Source of the DNA: Alteromonas hispanica
GTDB taxonomy: Bacteria > Pseudomonadota > Gammaproteobacteria > Enterobacterales > Alteromonadaceae
Direction: 5' to 3'
Assembly (NCBI RefSeq): GCF_010500915.1
Contig: NZ_JAAAWP010000002.1
Location: 248,001-312,000, forward strand
Length of the DNA: 64,000 nucleotides
A program made the translations under genes and the position numbers. The first letter of the stretch is position 1. Every line of letters begins with the position of its first letter. Shown here in pieces: positions 54,395-62,232 of this stretch. Under the pieces are notes generated by a model. It did no database searches, was not told where the DNA came from, and worked only from the letters and a program-made list of their open reading frames with translations.

Positions 54395-56209
54395 ATGTAT
54401 GATCTTCAGACTACGCTCAGCCTTCACCAGCAGGGTAAAATAGACCTTGCCGCAAAAAGTTATCGTGCACTACTTGCGAAAAATCCCAACGATATTAATG
54501 TCAATTTTCTTTACGGCAAATTACTCAACGACACACAACAATTCGAAACTGCAAAAGCACTTCTTAATAAAGCTTTCTCAGCCTTGCCTGATAATAAGAA
54601 TATTCTTTTTGAGTTCGCCAAATGTTTGCTATCGCTAGGAGACGCAAGGCAGGTGATTTCTGTTATCGGCAGTCGGTACAAAGAGTCTGTCGACTTATCC
54701 AAGCTTCTGCTACAAGCTCAGCACCGAGTTGGCACAAAAGAGCAGCTAAAAGAGCGTTATAAGCATTTACTAGCAACTTGGAGTAATTCACCAAGAATAA
54801 TGATGCAAATGGCTCAGCTAAGCGATGAAGACGGCGATTTAAATATGGCTGACCAAATATATAGCCAAATACTCAACATTGAGCCTGATAATGTCCTTGC
54901 TCTGCACAATTTAGCGACAGTTAAAAGACGCCTAGAGATGCCGAGTGACGCCCTTCTGCTTTTAAACAAAGCACAGCAACTAGGGCTAGATTCGTTCCAA
55001 CTCTTCCACAACATGGGTAATGCATACTCTGATCTAAACAAAATAGACAAAGCTGTGGCTGCGTATTTAAAAACAATTTCGATAAATCCTAATTACATGG
55101 AGAGCTATAAAAACCTTGTAGCACTTTATGCAGAGTCGGGGAATATAGGCAAGGGAATTAGTCTTTACGAGAACGCATTGTCAAACATTAATTATTCAGC
55201 CAATGCCATATCTCAAAACACTTTTCAAAAAGAGTTAGTTGTTGAATTAATAAAAGCTTACACCCGAGTCGGGAAAACAGAAAGGGCAACAACACTTATA
55301 AATGACTATTTTGCAGACGAAGACGTCGATGAAGAGGTGATATTAGCGAAAGCTAAGTTGCACGATATGAATGGAGAGTTAACAAGAGCCTTCAATGTGC
55401 TGGCGTCTTCTCAGTCAACTCCCGTTATTTTGCAGCGTGCGGAATATGCATTGCGTAGCAACAATGTGTCTTTTGTATTTGAGAACATGCCGAAACTCGC
55501 TCTCAACAAAGATTCAGCTGTGCTAGCAAAAGCCTATCTTACAATTGCTGAGCGAATGAGTGGCGTAAATGGTCATCGGCAAACCTACTGCCAATATGAA
55601 GAGCTGGTTAAATCATATCAATTACCAGAAAACATTCACGACAATGGTGTTGTGCCGTTCTGCAAACAATTAGCAGAATTTCTCTCTGCGCAGCATACTG
55701 CTAAATTAGCTCCCTTACAGCAAACGCTAAATGGTGGCACGCAGACACGGGGTAACATATTTGGTCAAACGGACAACGCATTACTTTTAAAATTGAAAAA
55801 GTTTTGTGAGCACTCAATTAGCGAGTATTTAAGCAAGCTTTCAGCGTTTGAATCTCCACATCAGTACCTACCCAATGCGACAAAGGATTTTAAGTTTATT
55901 GGTGCTTGGTCGGTTAATTTGAGTAATCAGGGGTATCACACTAACCATGTGCACCCAGAGGGTAACTTAAGTGCGGTGTTTTATGTTGATATACCCGACG
56001 ATCTTGATATCGAAAAAGAAGAAGGGCATCTAATTTTTGGTAAGCCCAATTTTAAACTACCGCTAGCTCTTCCTCATGAATATTCAGTTGCACCTCAAGT
56101 AGGTAAGCTGGTCATTTTTCCTTCCTATTTTTGGCATGGCACTATTCCATTTCATTCATCTGGTAGGCGTCTGACCATAGCCTTCGATGTTTCACCAACT
56201 TATAAATAA
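54395..56209 (+). CDS. TPR protein with C-terminal 2OG-Fe(II) oxygenase-like domain
   Basis: A 604-residue protein. Tetratricopeptide repeats fill about residues 1-270, for example DQIYSQILNIEPDNVLALHNLA and KAVAAYLKTISINPNYMESY. The C-terminal domain (about 500-600) has NHVHPEGNLSAVFYVDIP with His518 and His520, then WHGTIPF with His581 and a later Arg in GRRLTIAF. This resembles the 2OG-FeII_Oxy_5 family of putative dioxygenases. TPRs probably hold a protein substrate. It overlaps no neighbour; the next gene starts 24 bases downstream. Confidence 0.85.
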   Translation: MYDLQTTLSLHQQGKIDLAAKSYRALLAKNPNDINVNFLYGKLLNDTQQFETAKALLNKAFSALPDNKNILFEFAKCLLSLGDARQVISVIGSRYKESVDLSKLLLQAQHRVGTKEQLKERYKHLLATWSNSPRIMMQMAQLSDEDGDLNMADQIYSQILNIEPDNVLALHNLATVKRRLEMPSDALLLLNKAQQLGLDSFQLFHNMGNAYSDLNKIDKAVAAYLKTISINPNYMESYKNLVALYAESGNIGKGISLYENALSNINYSANAISQNTFQKELVVELIKAYTRVGKTERATTLINDYFADEDVDEEVILAKAKLHDMNGELTRAFNVLASSQSTPVILQRAEYALRSNNVSFVFENMPKLALNKDSAVLAKAYLTIAERMSGVNGHRQTYCQYEELVKSYQLPENIHDNGVVPFCKQLAEFLSAQHTAKLAPLQQTLNGGTQTRGNIFGQTDNALLLKLKKFCEHSISEYLSKLSAFESPHQYLPNATKDFKFIGAWSVNLSNQGYHTNHVHPEGNLSAVFYVDIPDDLDIEKEEGHLIFGKPNFKLPLALPHEYSVAPQVGKLVIFPSYFWHGTIPFHSSGRRLTIAFDVSPTYK

Positions 56210-56233
56210 CTAACGACACATATCGAGTAAAAA

Positions 56234-56932
56234 ATGAATTTTCCATTTAATGAAAAAATTAATTTGAATGACTTCAAAGAGCCCTTTCTTACTGATCAAA
56301 AACTTCGTGTTTGCGACATTTTGTCTTTTGAAGAAGCAGCTCACTTATACCAAGCGTTGAGTGAAAATGTGACTTTCGATACTGCTATGGCGGTTGATGG
56401 CAAAAATATAGTGGTCTCTGCTGAAGAGTGGAAAGCGTTGAAGGACGAACAAAGAAAGCAAATCTATTTTAGTCTCATGGAAAATGCGGCGAAAGGAAAT
56501 GGCTTTTCTTACGGGCGGCGCTACATTACTGAAAATGAGGCTAATACAGTACTCAACAACTTCTTTTCAGCGTTAAATAGCGAAAGGGTATTGAGCGCTA
56601 TGAGTGAAATGACTGGGGTGGGAGATTTGAATTATGCCAGTATGCAGGCTACGCGGTTTGTACCTGGCCAATTTCTTACTCGTCACAAAGATGTGGTGGA
56701 ACAAGAAGGAAGAAAATTAGCTTACGTATTTAACTTGTCGCCAGAATGGCATCCAGACTGGGGCGGATTGCTGCAATTCTTTAATGAAGATGGTACTACC
56801 ACTGAAAGTTGGACTCCGAATTTTAATACCCTAAGCTTATTCACAGTAGAAAATATTCACAGTGTAACTTATCTCACACCGTTTGCTAAAAAACCACGAT
56901 ATGCTCTTACAGGCTGGTTTGGTAAACGATAA
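56234..56932 (+). CDS. 2OG-Fe(II) oxygenase, prolyl-hydroxylase-like
   Basis: A 232-residue protein with a complete dioxygenase core: iron ligands His151 and Asp153 (LTRHKDV), His209 (NIHSVTYL) and 2-oxoglutarate-binding Arg222 (PRYALTGWF). The strand WHPDWGGLLQFF resembles the Ofd1/Tpa1-like prolyl hydroxylases (COG3751). The substrate is unknown. It is the last of three enzyme genes in the receptor-TonB neighbourhood. Confidence 0.88.
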   Translation: MNFPFNEKINLNDFKEPFLTDQKLRVCDILSFEEAAHLYQALSENVTFDTAMAVDGKNIVVSAEEWKALKDEQRKQIYFSLMENAAKGNGFSYGRRYITENEANTVLNNFFSALNSERVLSAMSEMTGVGDLNYASMQATRFVPGQFLTRHKDVVEQEGRKLAYVFNLSPEWHPDWGGLLQFFNEDGTTTESWTPNFNTLSLFTVENIHSVTYLTPFAKKPRYALTGWFGKR

Positions 56933-57231
56933 CGCAACAAATTTAAAATAGAAAACGTGTGAAACTTTAAATGGGTAAGTAACAAAACCAAAGTACGAAG
57001 TTGTGCTTTCTGGGGTGTCTGTTTTTTGTTCAGGCAACGCCCCATTTCCTTGCTAGCCGTGCAGTGTTGCTTGACTAACCCTTACATTCCATGTGAGTAT
57101 AATAGGTTCGTGGTACTGGTTAGCACCACAGGTACCACATTTTTGAAACAACATTGTAAAAATTTAATACGCCCCTTGCCCGAATATTTTCCTATCGGCG
57201 AGGATTCAAATAAGAAATTTGGTTGGGAACT

Positions 57232-58002
57232 ATGTCCAAAATGAGCAAGAGAACTCTTATTGCTTCTACTGTTATGGGTGCATTCGCACTAACAGGTAGC
57301 GCAGTCTCTGCAGATACGCTTGAAGATCTTCACAGAGAAGAAGCGAAAATTCATGCGGCTGCGGCGAAATCGCAAGAAAAAATCAACACGTTGTTTGAAC
57401 AATCTCAAGAGCTACTTGTAGAGTATCGTCAAACAGTAGATCAGACAGAAAACCTAAAAGTCTACAATGATTATCTAGCTAGCCTTGTTGCTGACCAGCA
57501 GCGCGGCATCGATTCTTTGCAGCGTCAAATTGACAGCATCGAAGAAACTAAGCAGGGCATTGTTCCGCTTATGTTCCGTATGATCGACAGTCTAGAGAAG
57601 TTCATCAAACTAGACCGTCCTATTCACCTTGAAGAGCGTCTTCAGCGTGTAGAACGTCTACGTGACCTTATGGCTAACTCTAACGTTACTGTTTCTGAGC
57701 AGTTCCGTCAGGTTCTTGAAGCATACTTAGTTGAAGTTGAATACGGCACTAAGATCAATTCTTACCAAGGTACGATTGATGATGCAGGTACAGAAGTTAC
57801 TGTTGACTTCTTTAACCTAGGCCGTGCAGCACTAGTAGCGCTTTCACTAGACCAAACTCACGCGTGGGTATGGAATAACGAGAGCCGCACATGGGAAAAA
57901 CTTGGTGATGAATATCTTTCATCAGTTGTTGATGCAGTTAAGATGGCTAACAACGTCATTCCTGCAGATCTAATCAAACTACCAATTAGTGCAGCGGAGT
58001 AA
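57232..58002 (+). CDS. DUF3450 protein of the TonB2 system
   Basis: A 256-residue periplasmic protein with a signal peptide (MSKRTLIASTVMGAFALTGSAVSA) and a long coiled coil (about 30-110, HREEAKIHAAAAKSQEKINTL). It matches DUF3450, which precedes the TtpC gene in Vibrio-type TonB2 operons. Function is unknown, presumably accessory to the motor. ATG 57232 or 57241 are both possible starts. Its stop is followed seven bases later by the ttpC start. Confidence 0.85.
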   Translation: MSKMSKRTLIASTVMGAFALTGSAVSADTLEDLHREEAKIHAAAAKSQEKINTLFEQSQELLVEYRQTVDQTENLKVYNDYLASLVADQQRGIDSLQRQIDSIEETKQGIVPLMFRMIDSLEKFIKLDRPIHLEERLQRVERLRDLMANSNVTVSEQFRQVLEAYLVEVEYGTKINSYQGTIDDAGTEVTVDFFNLGRAALVALSLDQTHAWVWNNESRTWEKLGDEYLSSVVDAVKMANNVIPADLIKLPISAAE

Positions 58003-58008
58003 TTGTTA

Positions 58009-59367
58009 ATGAAACCAGTATTCAAATCTCTTTTAGCCGCTGCAACAGTTGCAGTTGCGGCAACCGGAGCACAGGCTCAGGAAGCAAAGAGCCTTAAGGA
58101 TCTGTTAGACCAGGTCCAGCAAAATCGTGTATCTGAAGCACGTCTAGACAAACAGCGTGAGGCGGAGTTCCAATCTGCTCGTGCTGATAAGCAGGCGCTT
58201 TTAAGAAAAGCACAAAGCGAACTTAAAGCCGAAGAAGATCGTGGCGATCGTCTACAGCAGCAATTTTCTGATAACGAAGTAACGTTGAACGAAAAGGCAG
58301 CTGAATTAGACCAAGCAACAGGTACTCTTGGCGAAATGTTCGGTGTTGTTCGTCAAGCATCTTCTGAAGCTTACGGTCGTATCTCTACATCAATTGTTAG
58401 TGCTCAGTTTGAAGGCCGCGGTGAATTCCTAGCAGCAATGTCTGAAGACTCTAAAGGCCTTCCTAACATTCAAGAACTAGAAGACCTATGGTTTGCACTT
58501 CAAAAAGAAATGACTGAAGGCGGTGACGTTGTTAAGTTCACTACTGAAGTAGTAAACCTAGACGGTGGTTCATCACAGCAAGAAATCGTTCGTATCGGTA
58601 CGTTTAACCTAATCGGTGAAGACGGTTACTTGGCATACGATCCTGAAGCAGAAGTTGTACAGCCTCTTGGCCGTCAGCCTGATGCGCACTTTGTAGCGTC
58701 TGCTAATGACCTAATTGATGCAACGTCTGGTCTTGTACCTTTCTATGCTGACCCTTCACAAGGTGCAATTCTTGGCCTATTGAAGCAAAAAGCAACTATG
58801 TCAGAGCGTTACCACGCAGGTGGCCCAGTTGGTTATACCATCACGCTAATGCTAGCTATTGGTCTATTGATTGGTGTGTATAAACTGATCACGCTTACTA
58901 TTGTTGGCGGCAAAATGCGCTCACAGCTTAAGAATGTAAGCAACCCTTCTGAAGGCAACCCTCTTGGTCGTATTCTGAAAGTATACAAAGAGAACAAAAA
59001 TGCCGATGCAGAAAACTTAGAGCTTAAACTTGATGAAGCAATTCTTCGTGAACTTCCACGTATCGAAAGCGGCATTAACGTAATTAAGATCTTCGCAGCA
59101 ATTGCACCATTACTTGGTCTACTTGGTACAGTACTTGGTATGATTGAGACGTTCCAAACCATCACATTATTCGGTACTGGTGACCCACGTATGATGGCAG
59201 GAAGTATCTCAATGGCTCTTGTAACTACTGCTCAGGGTATTATTGCGGCACTTCCGCTAATTCTTACTCACAGCATCGTAGCTTCTCGCAGCAAGTCAAT
59301 CATCCACATTCTTGATGAGCAAACAGCGGGCATCGTTGCTGCTCATACAGAGTCGGAGAAGGCGTAA
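58009..59367 (+). CDS. ttpC: TtpC-like MotA/TolQ/ExbB proton-channel protein
   Basis: A 452-residue protein with a signal-like N-terminus (MKPVFKSLLAAATVAVAATGAQAQ), a periplasmic coiled coil (about 30-105) and three C-terminal transmembrane segments. The ExbB-like core reads IAPLLGLLGTVLGMIETFQTI and AGSISMALVTTAQGIIAALPL. TtpC is the extra, long ExbB-like subunit needed by the TonB2 system in Vibrio. ATG 58009 is preferred to an upstream TTG. Confidence 0.9.
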   Translation: MKPVFKSLLAAATVAVAATGAQAQEAKSLKDLLDQVQQNRVSEARLDKQREAEFQSARADKQALLRKAQSELKAEEDRGDRLQQQFSDNEVTLNEKAAELDQATGTLGEMFGVVRQASSEAYGRISTSIVSAQFEGRGEFLAAMSEDSKGLPNIQELEDLWFALQKEMTEGGDVVKFTTEVVNLDGGSSQQEIVRIGTFNLIGEDGYLAYDPEAEVVQPLGRQPDAHFVASANDLIDATSGLVPFYADPSQGAILGLLKQKATMSERYHAGGPVGYTITLMLAIGLLIGVYKLITLTIVGGKMRSQLKNVSNPSEGNPLGRILKVYKENKNADAENLELKLDEAILRELPRIESGINVIKIFAAIAPLLGLLGTVLGMIETFQTITLFGTGDPRMMAGSISMALVTTAQGIIAALPLILTHSIVASRSKSIIHILDEQTAGIVAAHTESEKA

Positions 59368-59368
59368 T

Positions 59369-59893
59369 ATGAATTACCTGATTGGATTATTCGAATCGGT
59401 CAGGGACTTTATCGCTACCGGCGGTGACGTACTTTACTTCGTTGCTGCCGCGCTCTTTCTCATGTGGGTTTTAATGATTGAGCGTTATTGGTATTTAACC
59501 TCTGTTTTTCCAAAGGTGAAGAAAGACATCATCGCTAAATGGGATGCACGAGCTGATACCACTTCATGGTATGCGCATAGAATCCGTGACGCGTGGATTT
59601 CTCAAGCGTCAGACGACCTAACCGCAAGAATGCTGATAATACGCACCATCATTGCAATGTGTCCTCTTATTGGACTACTTGGAACGGTAACCGGAATGAT
59701 CAGCGTTTTCGAGACAATGGCCACACAAGGAACCAGTAATGCACGTCTTATGGCTGCTGGTATCTCTATGGCTACAATCCCAACTATGGCGGGAATGGTA
59801 GCAGCGCTATCTGGACTGTTCATCAGTTCACGTCTTGAAGCGAAAGTGAAGCTGGCAAGAGAAGGGCTAGTTGATAGCCTGCCACATCATTAG
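59369..59893 (+). CDS. exbB: Biopolymer transport protein ExbB2
   Basis: A 174-residue three-helix membrane protein with the ExbB core CPLIGLLGTVTGMISVFETMA and GISMATIPTMAGMVAALSGL. It starts one base after the ttpC stop. With ExbD it forms the proton-driven motor for TonB. Confidence 0.94.
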   Translation: MNYLIGLFESVRDFIATGGDVLYFVAAALFLMWVLMIERYWYLTSVFPKVKKDIIAKWDARADTTSWYAHRIRDAWISQASDDLTARMLIIRTIIAMCPLIGLLGTVTGMISVFETMATQGTSNARLMAAGISMATIPTMAGMVAALSGLFISSRLEAKVKLAREGLVDSLPHH

Positions 59894-59904
59894 AGAGAGA
59901 GATT

Positions 59905-60303
59905 ATGGCTCGAAAAGTCAGAACCGAGGAAGAAGATGCACAGATAGACATGACTCCCATGTTGGATATTGTCTTCATCATGCTTATCTTCTTTATCGTT
60001 ACCACTGTTTTCGTTAAAGAAGCAGGGATTGAAGTTAACAAGCCAGATGCGAGCCAGGCGGTTCTTCACAAAAACGCCAACATTTTTATCGCCGTAACTG
60101 AAGATGGAAACGTTTGGTTAGATAAACGTGAAGTAGCGCCGGACAGCGTAAGAGCGAATATTGAAAGACTGCTTACCGAGCAGCCAACTGACTACGTAAT
60201 CATCCAAGCTGATGTTAAAGCAAAGCATGGTTTAGTAGTTGAGATAATGGATCAGGTTAAAGCCGCTGGCGTTAACCGAGTCTCGGTAGCGGCAAGGGGA
60301 TAA
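59905..60303 (+). CDS. exbD: Biopolymer transport protein ExbD2
   Basis: A 132-residue protein with one helix (about 22-42) containing the essential membrane Asp21 (DMTPMLDIVFIMLIFFIVTT) and a periplasmic domain. It lies between exbB and tonB. The start follows GAGAGAG. Confidence 0.95.
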   Translation: MARKVRTEEEDAQIDMTPMLDIVFIMLIFFIVTTVFVKEAGIEVNKPDASQAVLHKNANIFIAVTEDGNVWLDKREVAPDSVRANIERLLTEQPTDYVIIQADVKAKHGLVVEIMDQVKAAGVNRVSVAARG

Positions 60304-60304
60304 G

Positions 60305-60916
60305 ATGTTACGTATAATTGTATCTATATTATTAGGTGCTGGTGTTGCATTTGCCCTATTCGTTCTAATGGCTAAGTTGATTGAAAACTCATCTAGGCCT
60401 GCAGACGAAGTGCCGCCTGCGCCAGTGATCGATATTGTGATGCAGGAACCAGACGACCAGACGCAAACGCGTCAACGTGTTCCGCCTCCACCTCCGCCTC
60501 CACCGCCTCAGCCTCCAAAAATGGAGCAAGTTGAGCCGGAAGCTGCGGAACCTGACACAGACGGATTTAGCCTAGCTATTCCAGCTGTAGACACAGGTGG
60601 TGTTGGTGTAAACATTGGTGGCGTTGGTGCAATGCAGCGCGATGGTGAAGCAACGCCTATCGTTCGTATCGATCCTAAGTATCCACCTCAAGCGGCGCGT
60701 GATGGCCGTGAAGGTTGGGTTAGGTTGTCGTTCACTATCAACGAAGTTGGTGGTGTTGATGATATCGAAGTTATCGAAGCTGAACCAAAGCGTATTTTCG
60801 ACCGCGAGGCACGCCGTGCCCTTCGCAAATGGAAATACAAGCCTAAGATTGTTGATGGCAAAGCTGTTAAACAAACTGGTATGTTCGTACAACTAGACTT
60901 CAAACTGGAGCAATGA
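60305..60916 (+). CDS. tonB: Energy-transducing protein TonB2
   Basis: A 203-residue protein with one N-terminal helix (about 4-24), a short Pro-rich spacer with nine consecutive prolines (residues 60-68), and a C-terminal TonB domain (PIVRIDPKYPPQAARDGREG ... FDREARRALRKWKYKP). It contacts the TonB box of outer-membrane receptors. It is shorter than E. coli TonB (239 aa), as typical for TonB2. Its stop overlaps the next gene by ATGA. Confidence 0.95.
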   Translation: MLRIIVSILLGAGVAFALFVLMAKLIENSSRPADEVPPAPVIDIVMQEPDDQTQTRQRVPPPPPPPPPQPPKMEQVEPEAAEPDTDGFSLAIPAVDTGGVGVNIGGVGAMQRDGEATPIVRIDPKYPPQAARDGREGWVRLSFTINEVGGVDDIEVIEAEPKRIFDREARRALRKWKYKPKIVDGKAVKQTGMFVQLDFKLEQ

Positions 60917-62184
60917 TTATGATGATACGTTCATTTAAAATGTCAGCTGTTGCTTTAGTGCTAGGCGCGGGGACGATGTTCACATCGTCTGCTGCCTTAG
61001 CGCAGTCTTCTGCAGTGGTGTGTCCTGGATATGAAAAGGGCAAAACTACGCTGGTAGGCGAGCGTACTGGTAAAAAAGTACAGAAAGCGTTTGAGTTTTA
61101 CAATGAAGACCAAGTCGATGAAGCGTTGAATATCCTATACGATATCGACCCTTCTGATGATTTTGACAAAGCATATGTAAAACGCTTCATTGGTAACCTA
61201 CTTGCTTCTCAAGAAGGCAAAGGGATGAAGGCTTACGGTTTCTTGGCTGATTCTGTTCAGCCGAAGGTACTAAACGATCTGGAGCATTCTCAGACTCTCA
61301 AGTTATTGGGTGATTTGAGTATGCAGGAAGAGAAGTTTACTGACGCCGTTAAGTGGTATAACGCGTGGATGGATTTCACTTGTAAAGAAGACGCCGATGT
61401 ATATACGCGTTTGACTCAAGCTTATTATGAATCTAAGCAATTAGACAAGATGATAGAGCCAGCAGATAAAGCAATAGCTTTATACGAAGAGCCAAACAAA
61501 AACCCGTATGTATTGAAACTGACGTCTTTCTACGAGCGTAAGATGTATCCAGAAACTGTGGCTGTGGCAGAGGAACTTGTACGCAAATTCCCTGAAGAGC
61601 CGCGTTGGTGGAGTCAGTTAGGTTTCTTCTATCTTTCTGTTGAAGATTATAAGAAAGCTTTGTCAACATTCGAACTTGCTTACATTCAGGGTTATCTTGA
61701 AAAAGAAAGCGAGATAAAAGCACTTTCTCAACTTTACCAAACAAATGGCATGCCGTATCGCGGTGCCAAGGTTATGGAAAAGTACATGAAGTCCGGCTTG
61801 CTTGAAGAAGATGAAAAAATGTTAGCTAGTCTAGCTAATGCTTATCACTCTGCGAAGGAATTCAAAACAGCGGCGTCGCTTTATGGTAAAGCTGCTGAGA
61901 TGAGTTCTGATCCAGAGCTTTACAAAAAGCAAGGCACGCTTTTACTTGTTGCTGAAGACTATAAAGGCGCTATTAAGGCATTAGAAAATGCGCTAGATAG
62001 AGGCGTTGAAAAGCCTGCTAAAGTTCACTTCACACTTATGGAAGCGAATTTCTATGCGGGTAACTTCAAAGAAGCCTTCAGACATATTCAAGAAGCTAAG
62101 AAAGATCGCTCTCTTCGCCGTAACGCATCGGCGTGGGAACCTTATATCAAGGAAAAAGCGAAAAATCGCGGCATAAGCATTTAA
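60913..62184 (+). CDS. TPR protein of the TonB2 operon
   Basis: A 423-residue periplasmic protein with a signal peptide (MIRSFKMSAVALVLGAGTMFTSSAALAQ) and many tetratricopeptide units, for example KFTDAVKWYNAWMDFTCKEDADVYTRL and KTAASLYGKAAEMSSDPELYKK. It is the last gene of the operon, translationally coupled to tonB. In Vibrio a TPR gene occupies the same place. It probably supports assembly of the TonB2 complex. Confidence 0.87.
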   Translation: MIMMIRSFKMSAVALVLGAGTMFTSSAALAQSSAVVCPGYEKGKTTLVGERTGKKVQKAFEFYNEDQVDEALNILYDIDPSDDFDKAYVKRFIGNLLASQEGKGMKAYGFLADSVQPKVLNDLEHSQTLKLLGDLSMQEEKFTDAVKWYNAWMDFTCKEDADVYTRLTQAYYESKQLDKMIEPADKAIALYEEPNKNPYVLKLTSFYERKMYPETVAVAEELVRKFPEEPRWWSQLGFFYLSVEDYKKALSTFELAYIQGYLEKESEIKALSQLYQTNGMPYRGAKVMEKYMKSGLLEEDEKMLASLANAYHSAKEFKTAASLYGKAAEMSSDPELYKKQGTLLLVAEDYKGAIKALENALDRGVEKPAKVHFTLMEANFYAGNFKEAFRHIQEAKKDRSLRRNASAWEPYIKEKAKNRGISI

Positions 62185-62232
62185 TCGATTTGCTTGTTCA
62201 AAAAGCCTCCTCACGGAGGCTTTTTTGTTTTA

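Noticed and set aside
57071-57103. Promoter for the TonB2 operon: TTGACT ... TATAAT
   Set aside because: The spacer is 21 bases, too long for sigma-70. TATAAT at 57098 may still be a real -10, but I could not pair it with a -35.
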